DNA of 64,000 nucleotides from Mytilus galloprovincialis (lineage: Eukaryota; Mollusca; Bivalvia; Mytilida; Mytilidae): positions 46,818,122-46,882,121 of the forward strand of contig NC_134849.1 in assembly GCF_965363235.1 (NCBI RefSeq), in the 5' to 3' direction. The notes beneath the pieces were generated by a model, which saw nothing but the letters and a program-made list of their open reading frames with translations, was not told the DNA's origin and did no database searches. A program made the position numbers and the translations under genes. This document shows positions 24,371-64,000 of this stretch, in pieces. Each line of letters starts with the position of its first letter. Positions within the stretch are counted from its first letter, which is position 1.

Positions 24371-25349
24371 GTTAGTTTATAATACAAATTTTCTTACCAA
24401 ATATAATAAAGTGAAAACTGGACATATATTAAAAAACACATACATCTTATAATAGAATAATATTTGTTGTAAAAATGCTATTTGCCAATGTACATGTACA
24501 TGATGTAATAAAAAGAACAAATAATCAAAGAATTCAAATATTGAAAAGCTTTACAACTTGTGACCTTACAACGCTGAAAATTAACTCAGGGACAATGCAC
24601 CTTGATGAACTTGTGTCTTATTAAAGTATCAACTTCTTCTTACATTCATAGAAATTAAATAGAAAAAACTCCCAGATATATACATGTACATGTATGAACG
24701 GCCAATTGTTTGTTTGCTCTTCATTTATGTTTCTTTGTATCCTACATCATGTACATGAGCATTTGACTTTTAATCAAATACTGATTAAATTATCAGATGA
24801 TTTTTAGATGGATATTATCAAATATATATTACAGTATAGTCATGCTAGTATATACATGTATCAATTAATTAGTGTTGTGGCAGTGTCTGTGTCAATGTGA
24901 CAAGTTTAACAGCCATTGATGGTTCATGCTACATGATGATCATACATGTATATTGTATGTGTACCATGGCAATTCAACTTTTGAACATGTTGAAGGGTAG
25001 CCTTGGCTTGAATCCCTCAATTGTCTGATAGCTTGCATGTTTTCCTATTTAATTCTACTGCACTTTTGTTTAATGCTTTCTTGCAATTGTTATCAATATG
25101 TTTGTATTTGTTTTTTGCCTTGACTTGGGTGTTTGTTCCTAAATTATTACAAACATATAAACTGACAGACCTGGATTATTTTTTAAATAATCATTTTTTT
25201 CATACATGTATCTAGTTTAGATTACTATGACATCTAACAGCTGTTTTGCCAGACAGGCTAGTGTAGTGGGGCATAATTAACATGACAATGTTGTCCAACT
25301 CAAGTTTTAAAATGTTTTGATTTGTAAATGCAAATTACCTGGCACCTGC

Positions 25350-25970
25350 TCAAAGTTTTACACTGAAGCTTGGCATCAGCTTGGCCTTTGGTTTACTAGG
25401 TTCTCCATGTAATAGGAACCATAAGGAAGTCGGTTCAATTCCATCCAGATATACACTTAACATATGAATACAGAACTTTAAAACATAAAAATGAACGATC
25501 CATTCAAATCGTCTCCCAGAGCAGATCGCCAGATGAAAAGGACAAGTGCGTGATGTGTTTACATTCCTTCTATCAACTAATCTTCCTATGCCGGTACAAC
25601 ATATTTGACAACCAGTTGCATCCAAACTGCACACATTATTTCTGCATCACGATAAGACGAAGAGACTTAAATCGGCGTACTTTTTTTTGGTAAAACGCCT
25701 TCGTCTGTCTTGGCAGCCGACCGAGTCGTCCATATTTGTTTACCATAACTTCTGTTTCCGGATTGTCAAAATTGGACAATTTTTCGAAAAAATGAGCGTT
25801 TACTCTATAGTTAATGAAAATATACTTCAATTAAGCCTTTCTGATATTTTAATCGTCATTCTAAAAATAATAACTATACTTTCGCTTACTAGGCGGAAAA
25901 TACCGAGGTGTTGAAAAAATTGACACCTCGGTAAACTCCGGAAAATTTTCCGTAAATCTTTATTATGGGT
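25350..25970 (-). other. Possible 5' end of a minus-strand transcript
   Basis: This stretch is less AT-rich than its neighbours and ends in a GTGCCAGG or GTAATT-type donor near 25340. Frames are short and none can be joined to the exon-like pieces downstream. A small hairpin (ACCGAGGTGT with ACACCTCGGT, 25902-25936) lies at its upstream edge. It could be a first exon and promoter of the decayed gene at 21837-24237, but this is a guess. Confidence 0.25.
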
Positions 25971-26339
25971 CGGATACCTTAAATAGCATTCAATGACAAA
26001 AATTACGAATTTTATATATAGGAAACATCAGCAAAATATTCTGTCTAAAATAGATTTGCATATTTGTGTGCATTAATGGTGGAAAGTTGGATTGATGATA
26101 ACAGAAAACTGTTAGAGTCATGTATGCACAAACTAGATATCACCTATAGCATTCAAAGACAAAAAAGACAAGTTCCAAAAAATGGGCAAAATCTCAGGGG
26201 AAAAATCCATCCAACTCTGAAATTCAAATGGTTGTCCTACAAAATTCCTTCTTGTTTAAATTTTTTTCATTAAATATTTTTTTAACATGCAAAATGTATT
26301 AAGATTGAAAACATGTAGAAGGAAACACTAAGTCATCAA

Positions 26340-26455
26340 TGCTCTTCAACTTTTACTTGCTTGATTTTATAACTATTTTGATCTGAGCACCACTGTTGAG
26401 TCTATGTAGAGGAAATACGCATCTGGTGTATATAAGCCTGGTACCGTTAATAACT
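26340..26455 (+). repeat. Dispersed repeat F, diverged copy
   Basis: The blocks 'tgctcttcaacttttacttg', 'gatctgagcaccactgttga', 'gaggaaatacgcatctggtg' and 'cctggtaccgttaataacta' follow the order of the copy at 7585-7715. Confidence 0.6.
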
Positions 26456-26947
26456 ATAGTGTATTTTTTTTGTCTGCCTTGTTTTACAATTCGAAAGTAA
26501 CTGGTTAAGAGTTACATTTGAGTTTGGCAATACATAACACTGCATCCCCCCCCCTTTCATGTGTTCCAGATTGAGGATATGATGTACTGCTCTTCCCTTT
26601 GCTATGCCTTTTGCATTGTGGTCATAAAAATTATGAACATCATTATTGTACTCATGACTTGGAAATCAACCAATCAAAATACTGGATTTGGTGTTCCAAG
26701 CACAATGTGGTTCTCCAAGTACTGAGTAACGTTTAATGACCGAGAGAGCAAGCCTTGCTGTGATAAACATTTGAGCACTATCATCTTACCTAGATTCAAA
26801 AATCAACCAAACAAATTATTAATTTTGGTGTTTGAGCACAAATTTTGTTACTGGTAACAGTTTTATGACCAATGGTCCTGGATTAGATAATTCTTTTTTT
26901 GGGGTGGAAAAAATTAAGTAAAAATAAAAATCTTATTAATTTTGAAT

Positions 26948-26953
26948 TTTATT
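26948..26953 (-). promoter_or_regulatory. LARS2: Polyadenylation signal of LARS2
   Basis: AATAAA on the minus strand, three bases after the TAA stop. Another AT-rich stretch follows, but this is the first and best placed. It implies a very short 3' untranslated region. Confidence 0.5.
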
Positions 26954-26956
26954 AAC

Positions 26957-57393
<30,437 letters not shown>

Positions 57394-57539
57394 CTGAAAA
57401 AAAAAAGAGTTTGTATCAGTTTTCACCCTTCCTGCTTTCATACTGTACTCCATACATTTTTCCTTTAAAACTTTAGTATTAATTATATATAAGGTATATA
57501 CTTTTGAATTATAGTCAGCTTTAAGAAATTGGTTTGGTA

Positions 57540-57725
57540 GCGTTGAGGAATTTTTTGTCAGATGTTCAGAATTCAGACTCCTTGTGAAAAATATTTTTCT
57601 CCATATCAACCCCTTGTTTTTTCATAGAAGACTTCAATAGCTTATCTGCTTATGAAAGGTCCTTACTAAAATTTAGGCAGATTCTAGATTTCTTTTTTTA
57701 CAATTTGAGACCCAAATAATGCCGA
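57540..57725 (+). repeat. Truncated relative of the 400-bp TTAA MITE
   Basis: The series 'catagaagacttcaatagct', 'gaaaggtccttactaaaatt' and 'gagacccaaataatgcc' follows the same order as 'catataagtcttaatagctc', 'aaaggtcatttgccaaaatt' and 'agacccaaataataccaatg' in 51742-52141. The ends are lost. This identity argues against reading the frame at 57480-57609 as the LARS2 first exon. Confidence 0.6.
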
Positions 57726-58439
57726 AATTTTAATTTAATTGAAATATATTTTTGTCATAACAAAATTATTCATTCACTCTTTTTCTTTATAAATTACCCA
57801 TATTTTGGTTTTACTGTATAGATTTCTTGCTGCAACAATTCTGTATGAACTAAAATCCAAGTTAAGAATTCCTGGGTTTGTCTTCATGAATCTCCACTGG
57901 CACCAGCTAACAGGTAATTTACATCTCATATTTTTGTCCTGCAATATAACATGTACATTAACTTCTGTATCTTCAAATGTTTTAATCTGTTATACGATGA
58001 TATACAAGGAACCTACATACAAGACAAAAGAAATCAAATTACTTCAGTTAAATTAACTTTTATTTTAAAGTAAAAATAACATATATCTCATAGTTATATA
58101 ATAGTCTCTATAATCAATAAAATCAGTATTATACCATATAAAATATGTAAAATGTAGTTTCGGGTAATATCTATCGATTCTCAATTTAAAATTGCGTTTT
58201 CAGGAGTTTTTCGAGGAATCAGTGAACCAATCTATTTATGCTTAGAAATGTAAATGCAAAAAGCTATACAATATCTTTATAAGATTTTATTGTCACAAAA
58301 ACTCCAGTCTTAACAACAACCTTTTAAATCTACATTCGCCAGCTCGATTTTTGAAATGTTTAGTTAGATTCTGTGGGCCTCTACACTACAGATGATTTTT
58401 ACAGATCTGAATGGAGAAATAAATATGATAATATGATTT

Positions 58440-58605
58440 ACATGAACAGCAACAAACAACCACAGAATTACAGGCTGTTAACTTGTGACCGGCACACAGA
58501 GAATGTGTTAAACAAGTTTGATGGTGACATCCCTCTGGCCCCCCCCCTTTTTTCCCCTTTTAGGAACCTGGGACAGTGGTGCAACAGTACAACATCAATC
58601 TAAAG
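58440..58605 (+). repeat. Dispersed repeat B, end piece
   Basis: 'caacaaacaaccacagaatt', 'caggctgttaacttgtgacc' and 'cctgggacagtggtgcaaca' follow the order of the end of the copy at 31620-31980. Confidence 0.55.
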
Positions 58606-59107
58606 TTGGCTATACATTAATTGACTTGTTCAAGTCATATTTTGTTTTAACATAAAGGTAGATAACCCATGAAACATTCAAATAATTTAGACCTCTACAT
58701 TCAGTTATTTATGTCTGAGCTCTGACTGTTTGTTAAACATGTTAAAAATAATCTTTTATCTTTCTTTACAAAAGATGTCAGATAATTGTCCTTTTCTTTC
58801 CTTATGTTGTCATCACAACTCAATCAGCTAGGAAGAAAATGACAACATAAAAATTAAAATATACATAAAAATGTGATGATCATGGAGGCCGCCATTTATT
58901 TTTTAAAGGGAAATAATAGACTGACGGTGCGTCGGGAAATAAGTAAACATGATAAAAGAAAAATGCAGTTGTTATTTTACCGGCTCGTCAAAATAGCGTT
59001 TTATACAAGATTTTGCCATTTTGTTCTTCTTCATTCAAATTTTTCAGTATCATTAATTACGAATAGATTTTTTGGGAAAAAAAGTTTTTTGTTTCCAGTT
59101 TTGCAAG

Positions 59108-60618
59108 GACGTATATTTGACGTATATCCTCGATACTCTTGAATCCACAAACATAGGAATTAAAATTGGAACCAATTATGTGGGTTGCCCAACGTGCGCA
59201 GATGACATAATGCTATGTGCTGGCTCAGAACATGATGCCTCAACCCAACTACGCATCATTGAAAACTGTACCAAAAACGATCGAGTAAAGATAAACAGCA
59301 AAAAGACTGAAATTCTAATGATTAACAAGAAGAATAAAGATATAAATCTTCAACTTTTTAATGAAAAAATAGACGAAAAGCAAAACATTAAACATTTAGG
59401 AATTGAAAGACAAGAGAAAAATAATCCAAATGTAGAGAATAGAATTTCTGTTGCAAGAGCTACAATGTATTCCCTATTAGGAGCTGGATTACATGGAATA
59501 AATGGTATAAACCCACTATTATCGTATAAACTATGGCGGACTTATGTTATACCAAGAATGCTCTATGGAATTGAAATTCTCAACATTACTAAAACCGAGA
59601 TACAAAAATTAGAAGCTTTTCAGAAAAAAACTTTTAAACAAATTCTATCCTTACCACAAAGAACTGCAGATGCTGCTATCTATATCTTACTCGGAGCCGA
59701 ATCTATTGAGCAACTCGTACATAAAGCTGTCATTTCCCTATTTCTAAGAATATCAAAAGATCCCAACTCAATTGAGTGTAAAATTGGAATTAGACAGCTA
59801 GCTACAAAAGATGATAAATCAAATAGTTGGTATCTAAATGTGGACAGAACTCTCAAATCTTATGATCTTCCATCCGCACATGAGATTATACTAAATCCTG
59901 AGAAAAATTGGAAACGATTGACTCATGAAGTTATAGACAAAACCTGGAAAAACAAATGGACCGAATCTGCTAGAAGCAAATCAACACTCAAATATATGGA
60001 AGTAAACAACTGGAACTTTAAAAAACCAAACTTCTGTTGGAGCAGTGTCAGAGATAATAAAAGAGATGTTAGCAAAGGGATAATAAAATCCAGGATACTT
60101 ACAGGACAGGGGCGGACGCAGGAATTTTCGAAAGGGGGGGTGCTAACCCAGGGCAAAGGGGGGGGGTGCAGGGGGGTGCAAAACATATGTCCCGATACAA
60201 ATGCATTGATGGGCAAAAATAAAGGGGGGTGCGCACCCCCGGAACCCCCCCCCCTGGATCCGCCACTGCAGGAACTTACAAAACCCAAAGTATTACCAAC
60301 CGATTTGACGGAACAAAATCTGCAGAATGCAAATTGTGCATGGTAGGACCTGAGGATTATAAACATTTCCTAATCAACTGTGAAAGTCTGAATTGTGTGA
60401 GAAAAATTCATCAAGATAGACTAAAATCCCTACTAGAGGATAATCATATCCACTATTGCAGTATAATTGATTCTGATGAGGATCTTCTAGAATTGTTGGT
60501 TGACTGTTCTAGGAACGACCTTATAACTGTGCCTCAGCAGAGAGACTTAGAACGAATCTGCAAAGACTGGATCTATGCATTGCATGCTAAAAGAACCCAA
60601 CTTTTGGAAAACAAATGA
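59108..60618 (+). pseudogene. LINE reverse transcriptase and zinc finger, cut by a MITE
   Basis: The frame from about 59108 to 60106 encodes the end of the reverse transcriptase (YVGCPTCADDIMLCAGSE) and the region after it. The MITE at 60107-60268 plus its 5-base duplication adds 167 bases and shifts the frame; the true continuation restarts after 60273 as YKTQSITNRFDGTKSAECKL and runs to TGA at 60616. Apart from the MITE and the missing 5' part the reading is open, so the LINE copy is fairly young. Confidence 0.75.
60107..60268. mobile_element. 162-bp MITE inserted in the LINE
   Basis: Ends CAGGGGCGGACGC on the left and, inverted on the right, CAGTGGCGGATCC. CAGGA is present on both sides (60102-60106 and 60269-60273). 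Removing the insert restores a continuous LINE reading (RILTG then TYKTQ). Same family as 48558-48711. Confidence 0.9.
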
Positions 60619-61232
60619 ACAATCAGTTGAGTTCTGAGCTTAAACTACAAGTGGCTGTCAGTCGTGGGAATGTAACATACAACAAGTATTATACTACTTT
60701 GTCTATATACTTAATTAATACTAAGTAATTCATAGTTAAACCATAACTAGAGCATATGTATTAATTACCCCTATAAAAATCTTATAGACCCAAATTCTAT
60801 TGACAAACTCTACTGTTTTACTTAAAACTAATTTTTACAAGTCTCTTGTTTTATTCGTATCCCTTACCATTTTATCTTTTAACTACATATATTTAAACTT
60901 ATTAAGAAACCATACTAGTCCATAAATTTAACCAATTACTAGTACAAATTAGTAGTTCCTTTCACTTTCCGTTGTTAAGAGAATATAAACAACTGATAAG
61001 ATTACTTTTATCCATTTTATAATTTTAAATGTATAGTGTACATACAAGTTCCTGTTTTAACTAATTTTTAGTTTTATCCTATTCTAACTGTTAATATTAT
61101 TTTAAATTTTAACCAGATGATAAAATTTTAAACAACGCAATTTTAAAAATAAACAAAATTTTTAAATGCGGTGACCCTGCAGATAGGGTGGACTTCCAGA
61201 AGAAGAAGAAGAAGTTTGGGTCCTACTAAAAT

Positions 61233-61374
61233 GCGCCCGGGAGCGCCCGGGTGAAGAAAAAGCGCCCGGGGAAAAGAAAAAGCGCCCAGGGAAGTAAAAA
61301 TAGCGCCCGGGGAAAAGAAAAAGTGCCCGGGGAAGAAAAATAGCGCCCGGGGAAGAAAATTAGCGCCCGGGGAA
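61233..61374 (+). repeat. 20-bp GC-rich tandem repeat, 8 units
   Basis: GCGCCCGGGG followed by an 'aagaaaaata'-type spacer recurs at 61233, 61243, 61262, 61282, 61303, 61323, 61343 and 61363. Each unit holds a CCCGGG palindrome. It follows directly on the LINE tail. Confidence 0.9.
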
Positions 61375-61415
61375 ATTATATAGATATTTTATTGGCATGA
61401 GACAACTTTGTGTCC

Positions 61416-62500
61416 GGTGTCATATGGTATTTTGAACCCCATGGTAAATTGACCCCGGTGTCATATGGTATTTTGAACCCCCTAAAAAGTGAACCCGGAG
61501 TATTTTGACCCCGGGGTCATTTTTCACATATGGTATTTTGAACCCCCCTGCGGTATATTGAACCCCCCTGTTTTTGATAAATAGTATTGCAGATAATCTA
61601 ATTTACAATTTATTGGCTATCATTTTTTTTTATTTGTGGTTTTAAGTAGGGGGTTCAATATACCGCAGGGGGGTCAAAATACCATGGCTAAGCAAAATTT
61701 TCAACATATCTTTTCCAGCATGTAAAACACATACAAACTACTTATTGAAGTATTATAACTATGTTATGGAGTTAGAATAGCTTGAATTTTTGAAATTCAA
61801 GGTCTATAGTAGGATGTTCAATATACTGCAGGGGGTTCAAAATACCATGGCTAAGTAAAATTTTCAAAATATCTTTTCCGGTATATTAAATACATACAAA
61901 CTACTTATTGGAGTATTATAACTATGTTAAGGAGTTAGAATAGCTTGAATTTTTTAAATTCAAGGTCTATAGTAGGGGGTTCAATATGCCGCAGGGGGGT
62001 CAAAATACCATGGCTAAGTAAAATTTTCAAAATATCTTTTTTCAGTATATTTAATACTTACAAACTACTTATTGGAGTAATATAACTATGTTAAGGATTT
62101 AGAATAGCTAGAACTTTTGAAATTCAAGTTATATAGTAGGGTCTTTAATATACCGCAGGGGGGTCAAAATACCATGGCTAAGTAAAATTTTCAAAATATC
62201 TTTTTTCAGTATATTTAATACTTACAAACTACTTATTGGAGTAATATAACTATGTTAAGGATTTAGAATAGCTAGAACTTTTGAAATTCAAGTTATATAG
62301 TAGGGTCTTTAATATACCGCAGGGGGGTCAAAATACCATGGCTAAGTAAAACTTTCAAAATATCTTTTTCAGTATATTAAATACATTCAAACTACTTACT
62401 GGAGTTTTGTAACTATGTTAAGGAGTTAGAATAGCTTGAATTTTTGAAATTCAAGGTCTATAGTAGGGGGTTCAATATACTGCAGAGGGTTCAAAATACA
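61416..62500 (+). repeat. 164-bp tandem array with an inverted lead-in
   Basis: ACCATGGCTAAG recurs at 61681, 61844, 62007, 62171 and 62335 (period 163-164), each unit also with 'caaactacttattgg' and 'gaaattcaag'. The lead-in (61416-61570) carries the inverse orientation of the joining motif, GGTATTTTGAACCCC, several times. The third and fourth units are almost identical. Confidence 0.85.
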
Positions 62501-62667
62501 AAATTCGAAAGACAGATAGTACTGGATCACAGTTTATGCTGAAGATTTATAAAATGTAAGACATCAAAAGACATGTTTTTCAAAAACGATATCAAAATGA
62601 AAAATGTAAAAAAAAACTTAAATTTCACAGATAAATATCAACCTAATCAATATTAAGGATGTACTTA

Positions 62668-63948
62668 GGGGATGACCATTTGATATTCTGGGGGGGGGGG
62701 GGGCAGGAGGATTTGTTTTTGATCGGTTATTTATTTTTGTAAACTAAGAGGACAGATTATTCATTTTCTGCACTATTGAAGCAAGATTTTTCATTTTCAT
62801 TAAAGCAAGGGACTGATTATTCATTTTCACAACCATATTTTTGATATTCGAAAACATACAAATTTTTTTGATTTGTTTATTATAAATAATACATATAGTA
62901 TAGTCAAGTCATTATGTACCATTTAATTAGATTAACCATCCCCCTCTGCAGAAATGAATCTTTTAAATTCCCAACTGCATATACATGTATTGCATACATA
63001 CACAGTATTGAAGTTTAGTTATAAGTAGGAACTTTTAAATGTATTGGCAAACATACTACGCCGAGCGGAGCGAGTCAAAAATTTTTTTGAAGGGTTTTGG
63101 AGCCACTGAAGGCCCAAGAAGCTATAGAACAAATGATGCAAAATCATGCTTTCTGGGTGTTCCGAAGACCCTTTCATAATCTGAAAATGAAGTTTTGTTT
63201 TAATAATTTTTTGACAATAATTTGGTCTCAAAGCAAAATGTATAAATTCAGTGCAAGACTGAAGTTTCTAGGGACAACATCAAAAGATCAATGTGCATGA
63301 TAAAGCAAAAATGGAATTCACATAGTTAGGCCTGTGGCTGTTGTTTTTTTTTTAAACTCATGATCAAGTTCATAACAAAATTACTAGATTACAAAAGGAA
63401 TGCAACACTAACAGAATACAGAAGGGCAATCAATGAACAAAAGACAAATAAATAAGAAACATTGATCCCGAAAAATCAGGGCTATAAGTCTGAGGGAAAA
63501 CAGAACTTTCTTTTTGCAAGGCCGTGAACACAATTTGATATAGAGACAAGCGTTTGGTTTTGAATTTCCTACATGTAGTTACGGCCCTGTTAAAATAAAG
63601 GTAAGGTAAGGTTTCCTGAGACAATATACCTCAAGTTAAATGAAACCAATTTTCAGACATTTCAAGTATATTTAAATAATATTTATACTTCTGTTATTAA
63701 AAAATTTGGGAAGTGTTTCCCGATTTTTTTTTGGGAAAAAAGATGAATTTATGAAGAATCTGGTGCCATCTCATACTTTCGATTAGACCTGCTGAGTTAT
63801 TTATTTTCTATACATTGCAAGTCAGGTAATTTATTTTCAAACTACCACAGAACAAACCACTTATTTTTGTGATTATCAAGGGTGAGTTATCTATTTTCAA
63901 AATCCTCCTGCCCCCCCCCCCCCCCCAGAATATCAAATGGTCGTCCCC
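62668..63948. mobile_element. 1.28-kb element, TTA target duplication (PIF/Harbinger-like)
   Basis: The left end GGGGATGACCATTTGATATT is followed by CTG and a G run; the right end inverts to GGGGACGACCATTTGATATT, also with a G run. The ends pair over about 45 bases (GCAGGAGGATTT after the run). TTA flanks both sides (62665-62667, 63949-63951). No transposase frame; two short open frames at 63020-63300 overlap each other on opposite strands and have no support. Confidence 0.85.
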
Positions 63949-63958
63949 TTAGGTGAAG

Positions 63959-63994
63959 CAGAGACATATAATACAATTGTATTATATGTCTCTG
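63959..63994. mobile_element. 36-bp perfect palindrome with hAT-like ends
   Basis: CAGAGACATATAATACAA followed by its exact complement. The first ten bases are the same as the end of the 4-kb element at 47634-51620. GGTGAAG precedes it and GGTGAA follows it to the last base of the window, which fits a 7-base duplication like CTCTAAT at the large element. Confidence 0.65.
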
Positions 63995-64000
63995 GGTGAA

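Larger units (their letters stand above)
19744..25978. mobile_element. 6.2-kb stretch bounded by inverted ends and TTAA
   Basis: At 19740 the sequence reads TTAA then GGTATTCGACCCATAAT. At 25979 the opposite occurs: the reverse complement reads TTAA then GGTATCCGACCCATAAT. The two ends match in 16 of 17 bases and both abut TTAA, as the ends of one TTAA-targeting element would. The interior has tandem repeats (20400-20830), dispersed repeat B (20842-21150), a MITE (22460-22718) and exon-like pieces on the minus strand. It may be one large non-autonomous element with captured sequence, or two unrelated solo ends of the same family. Confidence 0.45.
57394..59079. other. Upstream region of LARS2; first exon not located
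   Basis: The presequence exon and promoter of LARS2 should lie here or beyond the LINE. The only promoter-like sign is AAATGGCGGCC on the minus strand at about 58882-58892, a YY1-type start-site motif, but the frame from its ATG closes after 12 codons and no donor of phase 0 follows. A repeat B end is at 58440-58600. Confidence 0.4.
59080..61214 (+). mobile_element. 5'-truncated LINE with (GAA)n tail
   Basis: The copy begins inside the reverse transcriptase just before the ADD active site (CPTCADDIMLCAGSE), continues through the thumb and a long C-terminal region, and ends in a Cys-x2-Cys-x8-His-x4-Cys finger (CKLCMVGPEDYKHFLINC). About 560 bases of A/T-rich 3' tail follow, ending in 'ggtggacttccagaagaaga', that is, a GAA microsatellite. 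A short tandem tail is found in I- and Jockey-group LINEs; the clade is inference. The 5' truncation shows it arrived as a dead copy. Confidence 0.8.
62653..64000. mobile_element. TTAA-type MITE end with two later insertions
   Basis: TTAA at 62653 followed by GGATGTACTTA is the same end as in 51742-52141, whose sequence continues GGTGAGG. Here the continuation GGTGAAG appears only at 63952, because 62668-63951 is an insertion. A second insertion, the palindrome at 63959-63994, follows 7 bases later. The rest of the host element lies beyond the window. Confidence 0.7.

Noticed and set aside
57480-57609. Open frame upstream of LARS2 exon 57393-57295, starting MIWRKIFFTRSLNSEHL, as the presequence exon
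   Set aside because: It lies behind a strong splice acceptor at 57394 and overlaps a piece related to the TTAA MITE at 51742-52141. The basic start looks like a presequence by chance.
58860-58960. LARS2 promoter and first exon at the GCGGCC-type start motif
   Set aside because: The frame from its ATG closes after 12 codons and no donor gives the phase 0 needed by the next exon. Kept only as a remark.
59923-60366. Minus-strand open frame of 147 residues opposite the LINE
   Set aside because: It runs through the LINE antisense and the G-rich MITE; the coding strand is clearly the plus strand.

Overview
The window is AT-rich nuclear DNA from an animal with spliced genes, long repeat-filled introns and several dispersed repeat families. 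The gene content (a DZIP3-type HEPN protein of the kind expanded in bivalves) and the repeats (a 169-bp tandem family, a 'caccaagtcaggaatatgac' family, a 'gtcgtata' family) are what I would expect of a mussel or close bivalve relative. The species call is inference. No prokaryotic features, rRNA, tRNA or CRISPR array were seen.

Layout. 1-1600: AT-rich, holds a 585-bp TTAA-flanked inverted-repeat element. 1601-15456, minus strand: an eight-exon gene for a protein with an N-terminal HEPN domain, a mid-region CABIT domain and a C-terminal SAM domain. Its longest intron (2242-8189) holds a decayed non-LTR reverse-transcriptase element. 15505-19740: intergenic, mostly dispersed repeats. 19744-25978: a 6.2-kb stretch bounded by matching inverted ends and TTAA, holding tandem repeats and minus-strand exon-like pieces with in-frame stops. 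26957-57393, minus strand: 23 exons that join in frame into 862 residues of mitochondrial leucyl-tRNA synthetase (LARS2); the first coding exon with the mitochondrial presequence is not identified. Its introns are packed with repeats, including a 4-kb inverted-repeat element, a 1.24-kb TA-flanked element, short MITEs and tandem arrays. 59080-61214: a 5'-truncated LINE, itself cut by a 162-bp MITE. 61233-62500: two tandem arrays. 62653-64000: a TTAA-type element interrupted by a 1.28-kb TTA-flanked element and then by a 36-bp perfect palindrome.

The two host genes are unrelated in function: LARS2 charges mitochondrial tRNA-Leu, while the HEPN-CABIT-SAM protein looks like an adaptor that may link RNA binding or cleavage to signalling. 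The most unusual content is the layered transposon record: at least eight separate inverted-repeat insertions have readable ends, several with target duplications that allow the empty site to be inferred within this window.
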